From NCBI GenBank assembly GCA_003427395.1, contig BFEA01000084.1, positions 2,179,268 to 2,217,208 of the forward strand: a stretch of DNA of 37,941 nucleotides, read 5' to 3'. The notes under the pieces are model-generated. The model was not told the origin of the DNA, made no database searches, and saw only the letters and a program-made list of their open reading frames with translations. The translations under genes were made by a program, and so were the position numbers. Shown piece after piece: positions 31,098-37,941 of this stretch (position 1 is the first letter of the stretch; every line of letters begins with the position of its first letter). This DNA is from Chara braunii. Lineage: Eukaryota; Streptophyta; Charophyceae; Charales; Characeae.

Positions 31098-31658
31098 AGA
31101 GACTACGAAGAAGAAATGGCAAGGTGTTACCGGAAAGGGATCAGCGAAAGCCAGGAAGAGAAGGATCAGGTGGAGGGAGAGGAGGAGGGTGATTTGAATG
31201 CTCGAATTATCGATTTTGACACAAGTTATTTTCTGGAGTGGAAAACAGGTTTGAAAAAAAATGTAACTCTTTTTGTAAACCCAGATAGGGTGATTCCGTT
31301 GCCGGCGTGGGAGGAGCCATATAATCATCGTTCAATGGACGACACCCACGTTGAGTTTATGCTGAAAGCCATGCTAGATACCTACTCGAAGCCAAACCAC
31401 ACCTACGAGAAGCCAGTCGTGAAATTGACAGCAATCAAAGAGCAACCTACGGAAGGGAAAAAGGCGGTCCGTATTACACTGGATCAATTCAATGAGGACA
31501 ACCCAAACGAGCACTGGTACTATGCCGTGAGCGGGCAACACAACATGAAGGTCGCTTTGCTACTGAGGGAGCATGATATTTGGAACAAGCACTCATTCTT
31601 TGAGTGGCCGTTCAAACCGCTGTACTTCTCGGACGAGGACTTCGACGGTTACACCTAG
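31098..31658 (+). pseudogene. ParB/sulfiredoxin-like domain block of the large gene
   Basis: Open from 31098 to TAG at 31656-31658; a possible ATG is at 31116. After an acidic lead, residues 30-60 read IIDFDTSYFLEW and VTLFVNPDRVIPLPAW. Residues 72-105 form a helix followed by KPVVKLTAI, and residues 133-150 read HWYYAVSGQHNMKVALLL. A beta-strand ending in '(D/S)G-x-H-(R/N)' followed by a helix is the signature of the ParB N-terminal (ParB/Srx) fold, here with SGQHN at 31530. The fold includes DNA- and nucleotide-binding members and is often fused to DNA methyltransferases in phages and mobile elements. The frame continues across the TAG as ISVIDNRKDKIAPPRAQLLY, so the stop is a lesion (or read through), not a natural end. 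The family call is moderate, resting on pattern and on the neighbouring methyltransferase-like block. Confidence 0.5.
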
Positions 31659-32891
31659 ATCAGTGTAATCGACAACAGGAAGGACAAGATTGCCCCTCCT
31701 AGGGCCCAACTGCTGTATATGATCGACATTCGACAAATTTGGGAAAATTTGAAACGTCCTCGTCCAGTAGCTGGGAATGTTAAGTTCAAGCAGGCCTTGG
31801 TCGCCAATTATGAAAAATTTCAAAAACAGGCACTGAGAAAGACACCATACCACAATCTCTGGCAGATTGTGGATAACGGCACTAAAGAAGATAAAAAGGT
31901 ATGGCAAGAGAAATTAAGGTACTTTTTACCTCTCGTCATGAGCGATGACCAGACGTGGCAACTAGGTATGAAGTTCTATGACGAGTGGACGAAGGGTCAA
32001 CTTCTCGCTCCGGAAGGCGCCCTGTGGACTAAGTGGCCTCTTACGACTGACCCGAAAGCCACTAAGGAGGGTCAATCTTTTGCAGAGGACAGCAGCGGCC
32101 AGAAGAGAGTCGTGTATAATGTTCGGGTTACAGATCCAAAGCTGTGCAAAGGAAAGATGAGGAGGAAACAAGAGGAGCGCGACTTTTTCGTTCAAGTCAA
32201 TGAACCCGACGTGCATTGCTGGAAAGAAATGGGGGATCTCACAGATCTAGAAAAACAACGGATTTTGAGGGGTGTGTTGGACCTTGAGATTGTATGGGTG
32301 CAGCAGGGGAGCGAGAAACTAGTTGAGCACGGAAAAATGGGGATGAAAGACGCCTGCGAAATCGTAAAGCAAGACCGAATGTTGCTTCGACTGTGGAATA
32401 TAATTGAGTTCCAGCACCAGGGCCGGACCAGCGATGAGTGGAACGCTGGTTTCTTCCGGACGAGAGAGCAACTGTTGACGCAATACGGCTCGAGGGGGCT
32501 GAACGAGAAGTTATGGGCGGCTTGCAGGAGATTTGTCACCGATCACTCATACCTGAAGGACTGCCCCCAGTACCTCCGTTGTTCCTCAGATAAGGAGCTG
32601 AAAACAATGCTGAGTCTAGTTGAAGACAAGAAGTTCCCTACCGAGTTCAAGCGGGCTGTTTTGTCCGTGCTCAAAGGCGAACGCAGCAAAGAGAAGGAGG
32701 CGCCTGTCAGACTGGACGATTGCACTAACATCAAGTGGAGGGACACCAAAGTCGTCACAACACTCTCACCTTTCGCCTTCGATGCTTTCACAGCATTTCT
32801 TGTGAAGGACGACATGCGGCGTGTTGTGAGGCAACTCCGGTGTCACACGTGCATCATTGACCTTTGTGATCCCGTTGACCGAGCACGGTGA
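31659..32891 (+). pseudogene. Middle block of the large gene, ending at a degraded methyltransferase motif IV
   Basis: The same frame as the block before runs to TGA at 32889-32891. It is mostly helical and charged (IDIRQIWENLKRP, YEKFQKQALRKTPYHNLW, KLRYFLPLVMSDDQTW, CRRFVTDHSYLKDCPQYL). Its end, LVKDDMRRVVRQLRCHTC followed by IIDLCDPVDRA, looks like the strand and D-P-P-Y motif (motif IV) of amino-DNA-methyltransferases, with P-Y replaced by V-D. After the TGA the frame reads NEEAFKALAGFLETLCPEFW and TVVAFVPRVW, which fits the helix and strand that follow motif IV. The middle region I do not recognise. The TGA follows CGG and could have been CGA. Confidence 0.5.
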
Positions 32892-34485
32892 AATGAGGAG
32901 GCCTTCAAGGCATTGGCGGGTTTCCTGGAGACTTTATGTCCTGAATTTTGGACAGTGGTCGCTTTTGTTCCCAGGGTCTGGGACCTCTCTTTCACGAGTC
33001 TACTACATTGTCTCCCTATGGTGAGTGGAAGCGCAGGAAAATGGGTTCGAAGGGGCCAAATTCGGAAGACCTACCAGATCGGTAATAGCACATGGGCCGA
33101 AGAGGACAGGATGTATGTACTCTTCCACGGGGATGACCTCAAGCTCAATACTCATCCAGTTTATGAGGGGGGGTTGCGAGATGACGACGTTGCCGCCTTG
33201 GGAAAGAAGCAGAAGTGCACACCATCCGATATTGTTGAAACTCAGTTCACACCGACGACGTTCCATTCAGCAGGCGTCCTCCACCAGAAGGGGGTGGTGT
33301 ATAAGGAAATGGAGCGCAAGCCTAGTATGTTGTCCAACCTCATGGAGTTCTTCTGCCCACCCGAGAATGCGGTTATGTTCCTTGGGAAGGCGCACACCCA
33401 AGTTGTGTGGAACCTCCTCAAGAGTGGGCGCCATGTAGTGGTCGTGAAGGGGGACACAAAACTCCTCAGCTTTCTGAAGACGTACATCATGCACGAGATC
33501 AATAGTGGAGTTCACAACTGCGACTTGCACATCGGGCAAAACTCCATCCAGCATGATCCCAACAGGAACTTTTGGTTCAAGCTGTCCTCCGAGAAACGGG
33601 CAAAGCTTTACAAGTTCCTCTTCCAGGACACACGTCCCTCATACCGAACCGATAATGACTACATACTGCGTCAACAAGTCACGATCGGAACACTGGACGG
33701 CTACCAAGGTGGGTCAAGGGAGGCGGCGGCAAACTTCGCCGACAAACTGGAAGAGTGTTATTTTGACCAAGGGAAGACTGAAGTCACTCTTAATATCTTC
33801 AGGGCACACTTCAATAACGAGGAGGACTTCAACCCTAACGACGATGAAGAGGTCAGCGTAGGTAATACGGAGTTCGATTTGGAGGCAACATACCGCAAAC
33901 ATGCTGCCGGTGTAGCATCCTTGTCAACGCCTGCAAGTTCCCTGATTCCCGTGGGTTCGCCTCTCGGCACTTCAGTTGTCGTGCCGGTCGCTACTCCAAC
34001 GTCCGGTTCTTCAAAAGGATTTTTGTCGTCGAGGAGAAGACCACTCAGCCCCACCGTCAGGCCGGGACTTCCAATTCCGCTGCCCGTGTTGTCGGGTCTT
34101 CTACCAGGCAAAATATACCACTTCGGCAAAGACCACAAGAGCACCAGCGAGGCTGAATGGGGTCACCACATAGTGTGGCATCCTGATTATTTCCAACCGG
34201 CCGTTCTGGATAGTGAATGGGTCATGAGCAAAGTCAATGATGACGATGTGTGGGAAGTTGATACGCGCATGTCAAAGGAAGATTTCTTACAAGTTGCGCA
34301 TGAGGAGGTGGTACGGCGCATTGCGGGGATTAACTCCCTAGAACCGGAGAATTCGGTGGCCGTATGGCATGGACAGTCCATATTCAAAATTTTACGGGAT
34401 CGCAATTCGTTGGAGCTCCTTGCTGATTTTTACGGACTCGAGACGAGCCCGAGTTACGGAATCCAAATAGAGTGGGTGATTTCGT
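32892..34485 (+). pseudogene. Beta-class DNA methyltransferase-like domain (degraded) and following region
   Basis: Counting from ATG at 32913, residues 135-182 read RKPSMLSNLMEFFCPPENAV, MFLGKAHTQVVWNLL and KSGRHVVVVKGDTKLLSF. This matches the permuted end of N6-adenine/N4-cytosine methyltransferases: 'KP..L..-Li..f..pg..VlD.F.GsGT...A...-gR..i..e.d', the S-adenosylmethionine-binding motif I. The F-x-G-x-G of that motif has become FLGKAH and the acidic residue after GRHVVVV is K, so binding is doubtful. Motif IV lies before motif I, which defines the beta class. Later parts hold PLPVLSGLLPGKIYHFGKDH and HIVWHPDYFQPAVLDSEWV, then a helix-rich region (FLQVAHEEVVRRIAGINSLE). No stop interrupts the frame from 32892 to 35087. 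Either the copy is decayed, or the family has lost catalysis and kept the fold. Confidence 0.5.
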
Positions 34486-34620
34486 CGGGAGGTGGTGGGA
34501 CCGGCGGTGGTGGAGGGGGTGGAATCGGCGGTGGTGGAGGGGGAGGAACCGGCAGTGGTGGAGGGGGTGGAACCAGCAGTGGTGGAGGGGGTGGAACCGT
34601 CAGTGGTGGCGGAGGTAACC
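34486..34620 (+). repeat. Gly-rich coding tract of short tandem repeats
   Basis: Encodes repeats of GGGGGT, GGGGGI, SGGGGGT and the like. The DNA is (GGTGGTGGAGGGGGTGGAAC)n, 21-30-bp units, G-rich enough to form G-quadruplexes. It links the methyltransferase-like part to the repeat tail. Confidence 0.85.
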
Positions 34621-36083
34621 AGGGCATGCGAGGAGCGGGGGGCGACGGCCATACAGGATCGGGGGGCCGCGGCGGTACAAGATCGGGTGGGCAAAGTGGG
34701 TATCAGCCAAGCTCTGCACGAACAATCCCGCATGGAATGGGTGCCCGTCTAAAAGTAGAAGGGACTGCCTCACAGACCAGCACGGGTTCTCGACTTGTTG
34801 AACCCACCGCTGCCCTATTGTTCAGTGGAGGATGTATCCGCCCCACAATCGGGGCCGGAGTTTTTGCATGTTCCAAACTGCTCAGTGTCGGGTCTGTCCC
34901 ATGCACAGTTTCTGCGGGATCTAATTTCGCCTCAGACTTGGAAGGGGAAGTGGGATCCATAAAGTCTGTGGAATCCGAACCAATGCCGCAGGTCGACGCA
35001 GGGTGTCTTTCCATCGGCTGCGAGGCCAGCGTCCCTCGAGCGAAGAGCCTATCCGCCAGTGGAGGATCAATCCTCCCCACAGCAAGTTAGACTGGAGAGA
35101 CCCACACAGGAAGCCACGACGTTTCTGCCAGTGGAGGATCTATCCTCCGCACGCCAAGTCGAACTGGGCAAACGCAAGCAGGAAGCCTGCCTGCAAGTGT
35201 CCCAGGAATCCAAAGCCTCCCACCCGCAGGAGTTCGGTGCCTTTCAGCATATGCCGGATCTATCTTCCCCACAACAAGTCGGGCTGGGGAGGCGCAAGAA
35301 GGGAACCTTCCGGAGAGTGTCCAGACGGTGCACAACCCTCTCGCTGGCTTCCAGGAAAGAAGTCAGGCTGCCAAGTGTCCAGAAGGAAGTCAAGTTGGGG
35401 ACAAGCCAGTAGGAAGCCTTGACACGCCAACTGGACAAACGCAAGCAGGAAGCCTGCCTGCAAGTGTCCCGGGCGTCCAGAGCCTGCCACCCATAGGAAG
35501 CCTTCCTGCAAGTGTCCCGGGAGTTGAATGTCTTTCGGCCTGCGGCGGATCTATCCTCCCCACAACAAGTCGGGCTGCGGATGCAGGAGAAACGCAAGCA
35601 GGAAGCCTGCCCGTAAGTGCCACGGATGTTCAGAGCCTTCGAGACAGTGGAGGATTTGTCCTCCGCACAACAAGCAAAGGCAGAGGAGCCTCTGGATTGC
35701 TAACCCCTGTCCAGAAAAGTTCAGCGTGGAATCTAAGTCCTCCATGGGGAGAGATTACAAAGGACCAACAGAGCAAGTCCAGTGGCTCCGACTCAACATA
35801 TTTTTCGGAGGATAAGGACGTCATAGACAAGACTGTGGAAATGCAGGCGACTTCTCCTCGTGACGTGAGATGCGGTGGTATGGATGACGACTTTCTCTCG
35901 CAGTTGTATTCGGGAATCGACACAAGACCGCTTTCGGTGGACAATTTAATTCGTGGCGACTCAACCCAGGCGCTTGACATGCGGCCCTCACAACTGCCTG
36001 CATGTGTCAAGTCCGTGCGTGGAGGAGAAAGACGTCACCATGTCGGAGCAGGAAGAAGGGGTTGTTCATCATCCGCTGGGTGA
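34621..36083 (+). pseudogene. Repeat tail of the large gene with in-frame palindromic elements
   Basis: The reading frame of the methyltransferase-like block continues to TAG at 35088-35090 and then, still in frame, to TGA at 36081-36083. The tail is Ser/Gly/Pro-rich with tandem peptides such as TQAGSLPASVPGVQSLPP. Six copies of the palindromic element lie in it: cores at 34830, 35064, 35136, 35256, 35547 and 35652. All start at codon position 1, so they encode GGCIRPT, GGSILPT, GGSILRT, AGSIFPT, GGSILPT and GGFVLRT. Spacings (234, 72, 120, 291, 105) are all multiples of three. The last part (SKSSGSDSTYFSEDKDVID, DDDFLSQLYSG) is acidic and Ser-rich. Near 36.0 kb coding sense moves to another frame. 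Confidence 0.55.
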
Positions 36084-36468
36084 TGACATCGCCCGAAAGC
36101 TTTTTCACGATGACGAAGACCTTGCTGCCACCGCAGCTGTGGTGGATTCCAGTCCAGGCAAGACTGAGGACGCCGGGAAAGCTCTCGTGGAACTGTCTCT
36201 CAATGAGGATGTCGGACAACAGCGTGCCGACTCTCTTAGTCCCTCTGTTGAAGAGGTCGTTCGAATCGTCAACGCTGACCTTGACGACTTGTCCAAGTTC
36301 CCAGCCCGTGTGGATCTCATTGTTGCATCGGGGAAGATCAAAGGAGCAGGGGTAGTGCTAGGTCTGAAAGCCAGCTGCGTACAGGAGGAGGTGCCACGAG
36401 TTCAAGATAAACACGAGGACGATACTGGTGGACATGCTCGAGAAGAAGTTGTGACCGGTAAGCAGTGA
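36040..36468 (+). CDS. Acidic segment, unknown; continuation of the large gene or a separate small gene
   Basis: ATG at 36040-36042 in the context GTCACCATGTCG opens MSEQEEGVVHHPLGDDIARK. The protein is 142 residues, acidic and helix-prone (ELSLNEDVGQQRADSLSPS, VEEVVRIVNADLDDLSKF), and ends EEVVTGKQ at TGA 36466-36468. The frame is also open upstream to 35953 (HVSSPCVEEKDVT), which fits a frameshifted continuation of the repeat tail better than a new gene. A splice-donor-like GGTAAGC lies at 36457-36463, so an intron towards the Ulp1 part is possible. No family is recognised. Confidence 0.4.
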   Translation: MSEQEEGVVHHPLGDDIARKLFHDDEDLAATAAVVDSSPGKTEDAGKALVELSLNEDVGQQRADSLSPSVEEVVRIVNADLDDLSKFPARVDLIVASGKIKGAGVVLGLKASCVQEEVPRVQDKHEDDTGGHAREEVVTGKQ

Positions 36469-36846
36469 CTTTCATTGCTTAACTTTGGGTCTCTCTAGTG
36501 CTGAACATCTGGAGTGTTCTTTCACATGTAGATAGCGGTTAGGGATATGTGAAACATGAGGGTAATTGCTCGTTGCCCCTTGGTTTGCGAAGAGCGGCTG
36601 TACGCTGTATTCATAATTATGTTTCTTCATCTGTTGTACGGGTCGGTCGTCTCCTTCGTCTGCTGTACGAAGAAAGTCGAAGGAATATCTCACGAAGACG
36701 AGAGTGCCACAATTATCCCCAAGATATATGAAAATTGTAAAAGCGGCTGGTGTGAGTGCTGAGAGAGTTAAGAAGTTGCATATGAGAGTTTGCCAGAAGT
36801 TCACAGTTTCTCCAGTTTCTAAACCTGAGTCGTACTTTGAAAGAAC
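36469..36846. other. Spacer between acidic segment and duplicated exon-like block
   Basis: Plus-strand frames (36549-36762 with a hydrophobic IIMFLHLLYGSVVSFVCC; 36704-36919 with VKKLHMRVCQKFTVSPVSK) show no domain. Part may be intron or decayed coding sequence leading to the Ulp1 domain. Confidence 0.3.
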
Positions 36847-37437
36847 GACGAGTGGAGGAGTTCAGATTTACAATATTTTTAGTACTAAAAGCAAAGAACT
36901 GGGCGGCTTGGACAGTTAGGGTATCATTCATCTCATGGTCATGCGTGTTGCTTGGTTGGTCTGTGCAGCAGACATGAGCGCACCGAGCGTTGGAAGAAGT
37001 GAGGGAGAGTTGTCGAACTTGTTGGACAACCTTGTACATTCTCGCCTATCTCCAACGACGATTGTGGCTCGTCTGCTAGTTGAGAACTTGGTTGTTAGGG
37101 TTCGAGACATGGACACCTTGTTGGACAGAGGCGGCGAGCTTCGACGAGTAGAGGAGTTCAGATTTACACTATTTTTAGTACTAAAAGCAAAGAACTGGGC
37201 GGCTTGGACAGTTAGGGTATCATTAATCTCATGGTCATGCGTGTTGCTTGGTTGGTCTATGCAGCAGACATGAGCGCACCGAGCGTTGGAAGAAGTGAGG
37301 GAGAGTTGTCGAACTTGTTGGACAACCTTGTACATTCTTGCCTATCTCCAACGACGATTGTGGCTCGCCTGCTTGTTGAGAACTTGGTTGTTAGGGTTCG
37401 ACACATGGACACCTCGTTGGACAGAGGAGGCGAGCTG
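36847..37437. repeat. Tandem duplication of 295 bp, about 96-97% identical
   Basis: Unit 1 is about 36847-37141 and unit 2 about 37142-37437 (GTTCAGATTTACA at 36861 and 37156). I see about ten differences. The sequence ACGACGAG occurs at the start of unit 1 and just past the end of unit 2, a microhomology likely used in the duplication. Unit 2 reads into the Ulp1 domain (SPTTIVARLLVENLVVRV); unit 1 is an extra copy and shifts the frame. Confidence 0.9.
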
Positions 37438-37941
37438 AACGACGAGGTCGTGAACTTCTACTTGGCCTTGCTTGTTAGGGATAGTCATATATCTTCTTCC
37501 AAAGTGTACAACTTTGTTTCTTTCTTTTTCACGAAATTGCTACTTCAGGGTTGTAAAGGGGTGACAAGATGGACGAAAGATGTCAATCTTTTCGAATATG
37601 ACGTCTTGCTCATCCCTATTCACAAGGACAACGAACACTAGGTTTTTCTTACGGTAGATTTTAGAAAGAGAGTTGTACAGTACGTTGATTCTTATTATAG
37701 TGCAGTGTGCGACGCTTCATTTGCTTCAAATGCTTGCAGAGCGGTTCTGCAGTACCTGAATGAAGAGGCAATGATAAGAGCGTTGCCCCAAAGGCATGAT
37801 GACATGAGATTCAAAGTTCTCGTCAAAGGAGTGTCAAGGCAGGTGGACGGATCCAGTTGTGGGGTTTTCATGTTAATGTTTGCTTCCTATCTAGCTAGGG
37901 GACTACGTCCGCCTTTTCGTTTCTCGAACATTCATATACCA
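37435..37941 (+). pseudogene. Ulp1/SENP-type SUMO protease domain (C48), broken and cut by window edge
   Basis: The domain begins with LNDEVVNFYLALL (37435), equivalent to the 'WLND-x-v-I-n-F-Y' start of C48 peptidases, and continues VYNFVSFFFTKLLLQG, RWTKDVNLFEYDVLLIPIH and DNEH. The catalytic His codon (37636-37638) is followed at once by TAG (37639-37641) where the family has Trp; one G-to-A change of TGG explains it. The same frame continues VFLTVDF, VQYVDSYYS (catalytic Asp near 37687), then RQVDGSSCGVFMLMF with the oxyanion Gln (37840) and nucleophile Cys (37858). All key residues except the Trp are present, so the break is recent. C48 proteases remove SUMO from proteins and are common passengers of plant DNA transposons. 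Following the ParB/methyltransferase-like gene on the same strand, it is likely part of the same element. Confidence 0.85.

Noticed and set aside
34492-34752. Val/Glu-rich frame (EGVEPAVV repeats) and a minus-strand Thr/Pro-rich frame over the Gly-rich tract
   Set aside because: They are alternative-frame shadows of the Gly-rich tandem repeat, which belongs to the long frame that extends far on both sides.

Overview
This window looks like repeat-rich nuclear DNA of a eukaryote, most likely of the plant lineage (streptophyte). The reasons are a U6 snRNA-like sequence with a plant-type 5' stem-loop, split and decayed transposon genes, long stretches of tandem and inverted repeats, and assembly Ns (single Ns plus a run at 27538-27692). 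From remembered protein flavour I would guess a charophyte such as Chara; nothing here proves it. I found no intact housekeeping gene.

Layout. 1-362: 5' end of a Ty3/gypsy-type gag on the minus strand, cut by the window edge. 363-6400: non-coding, with a possible LTR-type promoter near 2065, an eight-unit 123-bp tandem repeat (2480-3420) and eight related hairpins whose arms change together (3694-4376). 6400-8590: a three-unit 182-bp repeat, a U6-like sequence and a tRNA-like Pol III sequence side by side on the minus strand. 8592-9527: a decayed Ty3/gypsy protease region (plus). 9528-11020: AT-rich DNA with a long foldback. 11430-12404: a small unknown minus-strand gene and a partial tandem copy of its 3' part. 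12730-15128: a broken minus-strand gene of the DUF7869-type family, possibly a transposase. 15800-29800: a mosaic of satellites, a ~29-bp minisatellite and inverted modules.

The mosaic is tied together by a short palindromic element with core GGAT-NN-ATCC. I count about 60 exact cores by hand, where chance predicts fewer than one. A pyrimidine-rich block and other repeats (24.0-27.2 kb) split the arrays.

29882-37941 (plus) carries a very large decayed gene or gene set, probably of one mobile element. In order it has an unknown N-terminal region, a basic segment, a ParB-like domain, an adenine/cytosine-N4 DNA-methyltransferase-like domain of the beta (permuted) type with both signature motifs degraded, a Gly-rich tract, and a tail in which six copies of the palindrome lie in one reading frame and encode variants of GGSILPT. 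After that come an acidic segment, a 295-bp tandem duplication and a Ulp1/C48 SUMO-protease domain that runs off the window. One frame is open from about 31.1 to 36.1 kb except for three stops. Every premature stop I found can be explained by one C-to-T or G-to-A change, as expected for decay of methylated, silenced DNA.

The most interesting points are the palindrome family and its in-frame presence in the methyltransferase-like gene, the ParB/methyltransferase/Ulp1 combination itself, and the covarying hairpin array.
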